Assembly: GCA_946544235.1 (NCBI GenBank)
Contig: CAMNMC010000079.1
Span: forward strand, 1 to 44,648
Source of the DNA: an uncultured Lachnospiraceae bacterium
GTDB lineage: Bacteria > Bacillota > Clostridia > Lachnospirales > Lachnospiraceae
Direction: 5' to 3'
Length of the DNA stretch: 44,648 nt
Position numbers and translations under genes: made by a program. Below the pieces are notes generated by a model. It was not told where the DNA came from. It saw only the letters and a list, made by a program, of their open reading frames with translations, and did not search any database. Positions 17,854 to 26,528 of the stretch are shown here, one piece after another; positions within the stretch are counted from its first letter, which is position 1, and the number at the start of each line of letters is the position of its first letter.

Positions 17854-20800
17854 TTATTTCGACATAGTGCTTTTTCTGCCTGTGTCTTTCTTCTTGCCAT
17901 TATTCTTCTGGTTTGTATTTGTATTGATAATGCTTTTGCTGCTGGCGAGATTGTTTCTGTCACTGTCCATGCTGTTTGTTCTGATGATATTTAAGCCATC
18001 GTCAACGCTGCTGTTTCTGCTGCTGTTGCTGCTTCTGCCACTATCCATACTATCCGTTCTGCTTTTGTTATCGATAATGGTATTTACATCATCAACGGAA
18101 CCAAGATCAATACTGTCAATAAGATTATTATTGTTTATGTGTATCTTGTCAAGATTATTATCAGTCTTAAGCTCTTTCTGGTAATTCTTAAGTGTCTTGT
18201 CCATGAACTTGGCTATCTTGGTCATTTCTTCTGCATCACGGTAGAAATAGTTATATCCCTTGCGAGGATCCTTCTTCATATACTCACAGACTTTTTTCTG
18301 AAGCATCCTGATGGCATTCTTAGGTTTAAGAAGAGGATCGGCAGCGATCGACTCTGTCATACTCATTCCGATTGGATTTGAAAGAATGGTACATACAATA
18401 ACCTCAGCCGCTCTGTTCTTGGATGTTCTCATGGATGCAGACATATAATTCTGAAGACCTCGTTCGTAGCCCTCTGCTTCTCCCCTGTTTTCTCTGGCTG
18501 TACGATTAAGGAAATCTTCACAGGACATAACGATTTCAACATTCTTGTCATCGATAGACTTGTATTTCTCAAACAGCTTATCAGGGTTGTTCTTAACCAG
18601 ATCTTTAAATGCCTTACTCTTGGTAAGAAGCTTGACCTCAAACTCAAAGCCTGCTTCTTTATCATTAATGAGCCCATGTAATTGTTCAAGCTTCTCAACA
18701 TCGAAGCCTTCCTTGTAGGTTTTATCAAGATATGACATAGCTACAAAGCTCTTTGCATAGTCTTCAAGGCTCATATTCTTGGCAAGAGCACTGTAACGTG
18801 AAGGCTTACGATCCACCATATAGTTTTCGCCCATAAAAGGACTGAGCTTATTGATCTGCTTTCTGATCATCCTCTGAGTTTCAGAAACCTCGTAAATAGC
18901 CATGTATGGCTTTATCTTATCAGGACCCGGCTTAGGCTCTGCCTCAAGATTATCTCTGTATTTCTCACGAAGCTTGTCTGCGGAAGCAGCTATCTCCTCA
19001 TAACTCTTCGTACTGTAAGTATAGTTTTTATCATCCTTTACATTACTGAAAGGTATTCTGAGGTTTTCATAATAGTTCACAAGGATAGGAACTTCCTCTA
19101 TGATATCCTTCGAAATCTTATATCTGGCACCGGTTCTCTTGCCGGTATGTCCGAGAAGTGCTGTATCCTTATCATTCTTGTAGCCATATGCACCCTTATT
19201 AACATTCTGGAGTGCTTTCAGTATCTCGGCAGGCTTTGCTTCAGGATCCTTCATCACTTCCATGCATTTTGTGATAGAGTCATAAAGTTTTTTATAAGCC
19301 TTGGAATTCGAGCTTCCGTCTGCCGTCAGATCAAGCTTTTTCTTAAATGCATCCAGCTTTGTATGGATCAATTCAAGACCTGCCTTCATATTATCGGCAT
19401 TTTTAACGAATTCCTTAGCATTCTCATACGCTGTATTTTCACCGATAACTTTCTTACCATTAATGGCACGTTCTGCAAAGGCATCTGCTCTTTTAAGTCT
19501 GTCAAGCGAATCAAGAACGGCGTTCGCAGTTTTAACTCTCCGCTCCTCTCTTGTGGAGCTCTTATGCTTCGGATCCTTCATCTCCTCGTTCTTATGCTCA
19601 ACATATTTCTTCGTACTGTTATAGGCCTTCTCTTTCTGAACCTCGTACTTCTCAGGTTCCTTCTCCTTGTCGATCTGACTGAGCTTAAGGATATCCTCCT
19701 TCATCTTCTTATATTCGTCAGAGGATTTAACATATCCCGGATCGATAGTTTTGGCATCAAGAGCATCATAAAGTCCCTTGATATTATCCGAAAGAGAAAG
19801 CTCTTCGATAGGATCAAGCTTTGCGTATTGTCTTGCCTGAATTTCAGCCCTGACCTTTTCTTGTTTTTCACCCGAAAGATTCATCATGGTTGTTAAGATA
19901 TTAATTCTCTGCTTCCTTGTCTGGGCATTAACCGGCGGATCCTTAACAAGCAGTTTCCAGACTTCGAGGTTATCCTCATGTCTCTTCATATCTTCAGGGT
20001 CATTTTTACGGCTTTTTTCATACGAGTATTTTTCATTGCGTAGAGCAACGTAAAATTTAGATAAAGCATTTATATCGGCCGACGGATAACCAGCCTTAAG
20101 AAGCTGCATCTTCGACTCAGCTTCATATCTGATATAGTGGTGATCTCTGCCACCACTCACTACCTGATCATATGGATTCTGAAGATGTCCCTTGTCATAA
20201 TAAACTGCGAATTCTTCCCCGGTCATTGAAAAAAGCTTTTTAGCAGTCTTATTATAATCCTCGTATACCGCTATCATCTCACTGCGGTCTACGCCCTTCT
20301 TATCAACAAAATCCTTCCATTTATTATATACATTAACCTCTTTGGTAAGAGTATCGAGTATAGGAGACCCCTCGATCGATTTAATGCTTTCCTTCCAGTC
20401 TGAATTCTGAGTTCCGATATATTTAACCTCAACCTCGTCATTTTGTCCAATCGATAACTCAACACCTGCTTTATTTGTCTCAATCGTATTATAGCATTCA
20501 CGTAGAGCATTCAGGAACATCGGACTGTCAGACTTTAGTTTCTGATGTTCACCTGCTATAAATACATCCATTGACTGCCTGACTATCATAACGTAGGCTC
20601 TTTCAGCCTCTGTAAGCTGTTCCTTTTTAAGATAATCATCAAGAAGCCCGTTAAGCTCCTTAAGGCCATCAATCATTCTCTTGATCGGACCATTAAGCAT
20701 CTTATGATTAAAATATGTTTCCGCAGACGGCAGGCCATCCTCCATTGAATATGTAGTTTTAGGAACTATATGAACATATTTATCTTCAAGATTAAAACGA

Positions 20801-21060
20801 TTAAGCTCTCCCGCTTCGACCTCTGAAGCAATCTCCGGATATTCATCATGATAAACCTGCGCAATCTCTTCCGCATATCCTTCCCTCAAATGCTTCATCG
20901 TGATCATTGACGCATACATGTTTACTCTTCTATCATATGGAATAGAATCCTTGAGAATATCAAAAAGAACCACTCCGATAAGATTATCCATATCGATCAG
21001 ATCCTTCTTCGAATATTTATCAATATAGTTTATTTCGTTTAATTCTTCGTTCTCTTTCAT
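17854..21060 (-). CDS. Giant helical protein of unknown function (family member 1)
   Basis: I do not recognise this 1068-residue, Lys/Glu-rich, mostly helical protein. It has no signal peptide, membrane helix or catalytic motif. Residues about 428-522 (LYDALDAK...SSDEYKKMKEDI...AVLDSLDRL) resemble a stretch of the protein at 41314-44648, and 568-658 may be a second internal copy. Residues about 765-960 also resemble that protein's C-terminal region. The tail (about 970-1068) is low-complexity Asn/Ser/Asp with near-repeats RTDSMDSGR (1001-1009) and RTNSMDSDR (1027-1035). GGAGG lies seven bases before the ATG. It is the first gene of an apparent unit with a LytTR regulator and AgrC-like kinase. 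Scaffold, toxin or surface roles are all possible. Confidence 0.75.
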   Translation of the reverse strand: MKENEELNEINYIDKYSKKDLIDMDNLIGVVLFDILKDSIPYDRRVNMYASMITMKHLREGYAEEIAQVYHDEYPEIASEVEAGELNRFNLEDKYVHIVPKTTYSMEDGLPSAETYFNHKMLNGPIKRMIDGLKELNGLLDDYLKKEQLTEAERAYVMIVRQSMDVFIAGEHQKLKSDSPMFLNALRECYNTIETNKAGVELSIGQNDEVEVKYIGTQNSDWKESIKSIEGSPILDTLTKEVNVYNKWKDFVDKKGVDRSEMIAVYEDYNKTAKKLFSMTGEEFAVYYDKGHLQNPYDQVVSGGRDHHYIRYEAESKMQLLKAGYPSADINALSKFYVALRNEKYSYEKSRKNDPEDMKRHEDNLEVWKLLVKDPPVNAQTRKQRINILTTMMNLSGEKQEKVRAEIQARQYAKLDPIEELSLSDNIKGLYDALDAKTIDPGYVKSSDEYKKMKEDILKLSQIDKEKEPEKYEVQKEKAYNSTKKYVEHKNEEMKDPKHKSSTREERRVKTANAVLDSLDRLKRADAFAERAINGKKVIGENTAYENAKEFVKNADNMKAGLELIHTKLDAFKKKLDLTADGSSNSKAYKKLYDSITKCMEVMKDPEAKPAEILKALQNVNKGAYGYKNDKDTALLGHTGKRTGARYKISKDIIEEVPILVNYYENLRIPFSNVKDDKNYTYSTKSYEEIAASADKLREKYRDNLEAEPKPGPDKIKPYMAIYEVSETQRMIRKQINKLSPFMGENYMVDRKPSRYSALAKNMSLEDYAKSFVAMSYLDKTYKEGFDVEKLEQLHGLINDKEAGFEFEVKLLTKSKAFKDLVKNNPDKLFEKYKSIDDKNVEIVMSCEDFLNRTARENRGEAEGYERGLQNYMSASMRTSKNRAAEVIVCTILSNPIGMSMTESIAADPLLKPKNAIRMLQKKVCEYMKKDPRKGYNYFYRDAEEMTKIAKFMDKTLKNYQKELKTDNNLDKIHINNNNLIDSIDLGSVDDVNTIIDNKSRTDSMDSGRSSNSSRNSSVDDGLNIIRTNSMDSDRNNLASSKSIINTNTNQKNNGKKKDTGRKSTMSK

Positions 21061-21176
21061 GATTTATCCTCCATATTTTGATCAAACTTTCGTACTTAAT
21101 TAATCTTTTAACCAAATATATCATAAAAAGAGCAACAAATAAGCAACAAAGCAAAGTAACAAGCCATGCATGACGA

Positions 21177-21227
21177 AAAAAAGAGAAATAGTGTGGATGC
21201 TTGCATACACATCTATTTCTCTTTTTT
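21177..21227. terminator. Long bidirectional terminator hairpin
   Basis: AAAAAAGAGAAATAG (21177-21191) pairs with CTATTTCTCTTTTTT (21213-21227). An inner TGTGGATGC/GCATACACA arm extends the stem to a TT loop, with minor mismatches. Runs of six A and six T at the ends make it a good terminator both ways. It lies downstream of the glnA/ANTAR end of the glutamine block. Confidence 0.75.
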
Positions 21228-21237
21228 AAGGAATATA

Positions 21238-21369
21238 CGGCGCCTATGGCGCTGGTTCTTGATTCGCGAAGCGGATCAAGAACACACGGCTTGTTATTGT
21301 ACTTTTATTGAGGCGCCTACGGCGACGGTTCTTGATGCACTTGTGCATCAAGAACACAGGCTTGTTACC
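21238..21369. repeat. Two tandem ~60-bp hairpin units
   Basis: Imperfect copies at 21238-21297 and 21311-21369 share GGCGCCTA, GGTTCTTGAT, ATCAAGAACACA and GGCTTGTTA. Each carries a 13-bp hairpin: 21255-21283 with loop GAA (containing GCGAAGC) and 21328-21355 with loop TT. The bases differing between copies compensate so that pairing is kept. It resembles the elements at 6807-7000 and 41061-41210. It fills most of the gap between the giant-protein promoter region and the ANTAR gene. Confidence 0.75.
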
Positions 21370-21373
21370 AAAC

Positions 21374-21961
21374 CTACGTTAGATCGTCGATGATATCCTC
21401 CGCCATGAGTTTCCTCGTAATTCCTTCATCCATAGCATGTTTTCCGATATATCTGTGAGCTTCTGCCTCGGTCATGCCCTTCTTCTCAATAAGGAGGCAT
21501 TTGGCCCTTCCGATGATCTTCTCCTCATTCAGCCTCTTCTCGAGAGTACGGAGTTTATGATCAAAGGCATAAAGCCTCTCCTGCATAGCTATCATGAACT
21601 TGACGGCTCTCTTAAGAAGGTCGTATTCTACAGGCTTGGCAAGTACCATAACGCCATAATCCGTAACATAATCCGCCACATCCTTCATGATTTCATTCGG
21701 AGTCACGATAAGAACAGACGATGAATAAGTTGTACATACGTCCATGGCAAACTGATGTCCCATTTCATCGGGAAGAGGTGCACAGATCACCACAAGGTCA
21801 TAGCTTCTCTCCATAAGCAGTCTTCTGGCTGCATTAGCACTTCTTTTGATTTCTATAGACGTAAAATTCTCACCGGCAACAGCTTTCTTTACGATGGTAT
21901 TAAATTGTTCAGTTCCGCCGACAATTATTATCGACTTCTGTCTCTCTATATCCTTAGCCAT
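21374..21961 (-). CDS. ANTAR-domain antiterminator with degenerate receiver (NitR-like)
   Basis: A 195-residue protein: a receiver-like fold (about 10-125) then an ANTAR RNA-binding domain (about 136-191: KRLNEEKIIGRAKCLLIEKKGMTEAEAHRYI). ANTAR proteins bind paired small hairpins with six-base loops in nascent RNA and prevent termination. The phosphoacceptor position is Cys60 (YDLVVICAPLPD) and the usual N-terminal acidic pair reads GG (VGGTEQ), so it is probably not phosphorylated. It lies 65 bp after glnA. Clostridial glnA is known to be followed by an ANTAR regulator (NitR) near gltAB, which supports a role in nitrogen control. Likely targets are the gltB and purF leaders. Confidence 0.85.
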   Translation of the reverse strand: MAKDIERQKSIIIVGGTEQFNTIVKKAVAGENFTSIEIKRSANAARRLLMERSYDLVVICAPLPDEMGHQFAMDVCTTYSSSVLIVTPNEIMKDVADYVTDYGVMVLAKPVEYDLLKRAVKFMIAMQERLYAFDHKLRTLEKRLNEEKIIGRAKCLLIEKKGMTEAEAHRYIGKHAMDEGITRKLMAEDIIDDLT

Positions 21962-22026
21962 CCAGCATATTTCCTGTTCTTACTCTAAAAAGCTCAGTTT
22001 GATGTCATCTCCGGATCAATTCATGA

Positions 22027-23205
22027 TCAGAACGAAGTATATCTGTCAATTATCTCCTGAGGAAGGATTCCCTTAACGAAATCACTCTTCGCTGCGGCAG
22101 CCGCTGCCTCTTCTCTTGTTTTAGGAAGCATCGGTCCGTTTTCATCATTTATCTCCGGAAGTTCAAGCTTGTTCTCGATTCCATACAGTCCTGCGTGAAT
22201 AAGAAGCGCATAGACAATATATGGATTGCTCATGGCATCAGGCGAGCGGAGTTCGACCCTTGTCTTTCTTCCCGGATGTCTGTCGATGAACAGAAGCTCT
22301 GACTCACCTATATCAGACCAGTTAACTCTGTCAGGCGCAGTGCTCCTGCCAAACCTTGCATAGGAAGCCTCTGCAGGGTTCAGGAAGATTGTTATATCTC
22401 TGATCCTGTCCATGATACCGGCTGCAACATAGTCAGCCATATCCTCGCCGGATTCGCTGTTGGCATAGATGTTAATATGATATCCGTTGCCCGGCATATG
22501 CCTGATCGGCATAGGTGAAAAATCAGCCTTAAGGCCGTTTCTGTCGGCAACTGTATTTACAACCATCTTGAAGGTAGTCATCTGATCGGCAGCCTTAAGA
22601 GGTCTGCCGTAATGGAAGTCAATCTCGTTCTGACCCGGACCTCTCTCATGATGCGATCTCTCAGGTGTAAGACCCATCTTCTCTATCGTAAGACATATCT
22701 CACGTCTTATATTTTCGCCCTTATCAAGAGGCGCGATGTCCATATAGCCCGCATTATCATAAGGTTCCTCGGTGATGTTTCCCTCGTCGTCCTTCTTGAA
22801 GAGGTAGAACTCGGTCTCTGAACCAAATTTGAACTCGAAGCCTTTTTCCTTAGCCTTATCCACAGCCATTTTGAGGATATATCTGGTATCCCCTTCAAAA
22901 TATCTTCCTGAAGACGTGTAGGTATCACAGAAAAGCCTTACAACCTTTCCGCTGTCCGGTCTCCATGGAAGTACAGACATGGTTGATGTATCAGGTTTGA
23001 GATATAGGTCAGATTCCTTGCAGCCCTCAAAGCCTGCGATCGCACGCGCATTGATAGGAATACCGTCCCTTATCGCCTTCGGAAGCTCGCCCGGCATTAC
23101 AGAGATGTTTTTCTGCACGCCGAAAGCATCACGGAAAGCGAGACGGATGAACTTAACGTCCTCTTCCTCTATATATTCCAAAACTTTCTCAAGATCGTTT
23201 TCCAT
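22027..23205 (-). CDS. glnA: Glutamine synthetase, short type I form
   Basis: Makes glutamine from glutamate, ammonia and ATP. At 392 residues it is about 50 shorter than usual type I enzymes. Active-site motifs are kept: GSETEF (128-133, Glu130/Glu132), HHERGPGQNEIDF (185-197, Glu187/Glu194), PGNGYHIN (238-245, His243) and RVELRSPD (316-323, Glu318). The C-terminal adenylylation-loop region and the last WE..YL-type helix of longer enzymes are missing; the protein ends at EIIDRYTSF. Regulation by adenylylation is therefore not expected. It starts 17 bp after carB and is followed by the ANTAR gene, as the end of a glutamine operon. Confidence 0.9.
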   Translation of the reverse strand: MENDLEKVLEYIEEEDVKFIRLAFRDAFGVQKNISVMPGELPKAIRDGIPINARAIAGFEGCKESDLYLKPDTSTMSVLPWRPDSGKVVRLFCDTYTSSGRYFEGDTRYILKMAVDKAKEKGFEFKFGSETEFYLFKKDDEGNITEEPYDNAGYMDIAPLDKGENIRREICLTIEKMGLTPERSHHERGPGQNEIDFHYGRPLKAADQMTTFKMVVNTVADRNGLKADFSPMPIRHMPGNGYHINIYANSESGEDMADYVAAGIMDRIRDITIFLNPAEASYARFGRSTAPDRVNWSDIGESELLFIDRHPGRKTRVELRSPDAMSNPYIVYALLIHAGLYGIENKLELPEINDENGPMLPKTREEAAAAAAKSDFVKGILPQEIIDRYTSF

Positions 23206-23222
23206 AAAAACTCCTTTCGATA

Positions 23223-26200
23223 CTAAATGGTTGATATCTCAGGGATGATCTCCTCAAGTACGTCAAGCAGTATCCTGACAGTATCAAGGGAGGTAAATAT
23301 AGTTACACCATTCTTAACAGCGCACTGTCTGATAGCAGCACCATCACCGTAATGGATTCCTGACATGATTGCTCTTGTATTTATGATGTAGCTTACATAG
23401 CCTGCCTGAATTGAGCGAAGCACCTCATCACTTCCATCGGAAAGCTTACCGCGAAGTCTGGTTCTGATTCCATGACTCTTCAGGAATTCTGCAGTACCCT
23501 TGGTTGCCTCGATATTAAAGCCCAGCTCGTAGAATCTTCTAACAAGAGGAAGAGCCTCCTCCTTATCCTCATCCGCAAGGGTTACCATTATAGTTCCGTA
23601 TGACTTCATCTTGATGCCGGAAGCCTGCATAGCCTTATAAAATGCTATCTTCAGTCTTCTGTCATAACCGATGGCCTCACCTGTTGACTTCATCTCAGGT
23701 GAAAGATATGCATCCATTCCGTTCAGCTTGGCGAACGAGAAGGCAGGTGTCTTAACATACCAGAATTTCTTCTCCGGATGGATGAGTTCGGTTATACCCT
23801 GCTCTCTGAGGCTGATTCCCATCATCGCCTTAACTGCAATATCAACAAGCGGTATAGATGTTGACTTAGAAAGGAAAGGAACACTTCTTGAACCTCTCGG
23901 GTTAACCTCTATTACATAAACATCATCATTTTTATCGACAATATACTGAATATTGAAAAGTCCGACGATACCGATACCGAGTCCGAGCTTGGTCGTATAA
24001 TCAGCTATCGTCTCCTTAACCTTATCCGAAAGCGAGTAAGGCGGATAAACACTTGTACTGTCTCCGGAATGTACACCGGTTCTCTCTACAAGCTCCATGA
24101 TACCCGGGATAAATACTTCCTTACCATCTGAAACCGCATCGATCTCAACCTCCTTGCCGACAACATATTTATCAACAAGTACCGGTCTGTCCTCATCAAC
24201 CTCAACGGCTGTCTTAAGGTAGTGTCTGAGCATGGTCTCATTGGCAACGATCTCCATGGCTCTTCCGCCGAGAACGAAGCTTGGACGTACAAGAACAGGA
24301 TAGCCGATCCTTTCCGCAGCCTTGACACCCTCTTCTATATTTGTAACTGCCTGACCATTCGGATGAGCAACCGAAAGACTCTCCATAACCTCTATGAAGG
24401 CATCTCTGTCCTCAGCCTTGAAGATGGCATCGCAATCAGTTCCGATGATCTTCATACCGCGCTTCATAAGAGGCTCGGCAAGATTTACCGCTGTCTGTCC
24501 GCCCAGGGAGCAGATAACACCGATCGGCTTCTCAAGATTAACTATATTCATGATATCCTCAGGAGTAAGAGGTTCAAAATACAGTTTATCCGCAGTTGTG
24601 TAATCCGTTGAAACTGTCTCCGGATTATTATTTATAACTATAGCTTCATAGCCGAGAGACTGCAGTGTCCTTACGGCATGAACAGTAGAATAATCAAATT
24701 CAACTCCCTGTCCGATCCTGATAGGTCCCGAACCGAGTACTATAACCTTCTCTCTGTCAGATGATATCGACTCATTCTCATCCTCATAGGTTGAATAAAA
24801 GTATGGTACATAGCTTTCAAACTCGCTTGCACAGGTATCTATCATCTTGTAAACAGGGAAGATATTGTAGCTTGTTCTGAGCTTCCAGATATCATCCTCA
24901 GGAACACCAACGAGCTCTGCAATATATGAATCCGAGAAGCCTCGTCTCTTAGCTTCGTAGAGAAGCTCTCTGTCGATTATCTGCTCTAAAAGTTCCTGAC
25001 TTACTGCAGGTTTGTCTATCTTATCACCATCTGCAGTATTACCGCTCTGGGCTGCCTCCTCAAGTCTCTTTGCTCTCTCCTCGAGATTCTTCTCGAAATC
25101 AACTATTCTCTTGATCTTGTCGAGGAAGAACATATCGATCTTAGTTCTGTCGTAGATCAGCTGATAATCCACTCCGAGCCACATCAGCTGAGAAATAGCG
25201 TAGATTCTGTCGTCAGTCCCCTCTTCGATATATTTGAGAAGCTTTTCCTTGGCTTCATTTATATTTTTAGGATATGGCTTGTCTGAGAGACTTGCCGTAT
25301 CAAATTTCTTCAGATGTATATGATTCTTACCGTCCTCAAGTGATCTGATAGCCTTGAGGAGACTTTCCTCCATGGTTCTTCCGACACTCATGACCTCACC
25401 GGTCGCCTTCATCTGGGTTGAGAGTGTGTTTGAAGCAAGAGTAAATTTATCAAAAGGAAATCTCGGCATCTTGGTTACAACATAGTCAAGAGAAGGCTCG
25501 AAGCAGGCAGGTGTATTTGCAAGCTGAATCTCATCCAGATTCATACCTACCGCTATCTTCGCAGATACTCTTGCTATAGGATATCCGCTGGCCTTTGAAG
25601 CAAGTGCTGAAGACCTTGATACACGAGGATTAACCTCGATAACATAGTATTTAAATGACTCCGGATCAAGCGCATACTGAACATTACAGCCACCCTTAAC
25701 GCCAAGGGCTCTGATAATCTTCAGCGCACTGTCTCGAAGCATATGATATTCTTTGTTGGTGAGTGTCTGGCTAGGAGCAACAACTATCGAATCACCTGTA
25801 TGGATTCCGACAGGGTCGAGGTTTTCCATGTTGCAGACAACGATGGCTGTATCGTTTGCGTCTCTTATTACCTCGTACTCTATCTCCTTGTAGCCCTTGA
25901 TACTCTTCTCTACAAGAACCTGATGAACCGGTGAAAGAGCGAGTGCGTTCTTCATCATCTCCTTCATCTCTTCAGGATCATAAGCGAAACCGCCGCCGGT
26001 TCCTCCAAGTGTAAATGCAGGTCTGAGGATGACAGGATAGCCTATCTCCTCCGCTGCCTTAAGTCCTTCCTCGATACTGTAGGTGATCATAGAAGGAACA
26101 ACAGGCTCATCTATTCTCTCGCAAAGTTCCTTGAACTGCTCTCTGTCCTCAGCCATCTTGATGCTGGATGCATCTGTTCCGAGAAGCTCTATCTCACATT

Positions 26201-26528
26201 CGTCAAGGACTCCCTTATCATAAAGCTGCATGGCAAGGTTAAGTCCTGTCTGTCCGCCAATACCCGGTACTATTGCGTCCGGTCTCTCAAATCTGCAGAG
26301 TCTTGCAAGATATTTTAATGTAAGGGGCTCCATGTAAACCTTATCGGCGATTGATGTATCTGTCATGATGGTCGCCGGATTGGAGTTTGCAAGAACGACC
26401 TCATAGCCCTCCTCCTTAAGAGCAAGGCAGGCCTGGGTTCCCGCATAGTCAAACTCTGCTGCCTGACCGATAACGATCGGGCCGGAACCTATAACAAGTA
26501 TTTTCTTTAAATCAGTTCTCTTAGGCAT
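23223..26528 (-). CDS. carB: Carbamoyl-phosphate synthase large subunit
   Basis: Builds carbamoyl phosphate from bicarbonate, two ATP and ammonia delivered by CarA, for pyrimidine and arginine synthesis. It is 1101 residues, slightly longer than typical (about 1070), the excess lying in a Glu/Ala/Asp-rich linker (EEAAQSGNTADGDKIDK) in the oligomerisation region. Two ATP-grasp halves are seen: KKILVIGSGPIVIGQAAEFD near the N-terminus and VIVLGSGPIRIGQGVEFDYS in the middle. A C-terminal MGS-like allosteric domain ends the protein. The start is the ATG at 26528, which overlaps the carA stop by 8 bp (ATGCCTAA) and has GGAGG inside carA; longer in-frame readings lie within carA and are rejected. 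Confidence 0.95.
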   Translation of the reverse strand: MPKRTDLKKILVIGSGPIVIGQAAEFDYAGTQACLALKEEGYEVVLANSNPATIMTDTSIADKVYMEPLTLKYLARLCRFERPDAIVPGIGGQTGLNLAMQLYDKGVLDECEIELLGTDASSIKMAEDREQFKELCERIDEPVVPSMITYSIEEGLKAAEEIGYPVILRPAFTLGGTGGGFAYDPEEMKEMMKNALALSPVHQVLVEKSIKGYKEIEYEVIRDANDTAIVVCNMENLDPVGIHTGDSIVVAPSQTLTNKEYHMLRDSALKIIRALGVKGGCNVQYALDPESFKYYVIEVNPRVSRSSALASKASGYPIARVSAKIAVGMNLDEIQLANTPACFEPSLDYVVTKMPRFPFDKFTLASNTLSTQMKATGEVMSVGRTMEESLLKAIRSLEDGKNHIHLKKFDTASLSDKPYPKNINEAKEKLLKYIEEGTDDRIYAISQLMWLGVDYQLIYDRTKIDMFFLDKIKRIVDFEKNLEERAKRLEEAAQSGNTADGDKIDKPAVSQELLEQIIDRELLYEAKRRGFSDSYIAELVGVPEDDIWKLRTSYNIFPVYKMIDTCASEFESYVPYFYSTYEDENESISSDREKVIVLGSGPIRIGQGVEFDYSTVHAVRTLQSLGYEAIVINNNPETVSTDYTTADKLYFEPLTPEDIMNIVNLEKPIGVICSLGGQTAVNLAEPLMKRGMKIIGTDCDAIFKAEDRDAFIEVMESLSVAHPNGQAVTNIEEGVKAAERIGYPVLVRPSFVLGGRAMEIVANETMLRHYLKTAVEVDEDRPVLVDKYVVGKEVEIDAVSDGKEVFIPGIMELVERTGVHSGDSTSVYPPYSLSDKVKETIADYTTKLGLGIGIVGLFNIQYIVDKNDDVYVIEVNPRGSRSVPFLSKSTSIPLVDIAVKAMMGISLREQGITELIHPEKKFWYVKTPAFSFAKLNGMDAYLSPEMKSTGEAIGYDRRLKIAFYKAMQASGIKMKSYGTIMVTLADEDKEEALPLVRRFYELGFNIEATKGTAEFLKSHGIRTRLRGKLSDGSDEVLRSIQAGYVSYIINTRAIMSGIHYGDGAAIRQCAVKNGVTIFTSLDTVRILLDVLEEIIPEISTI

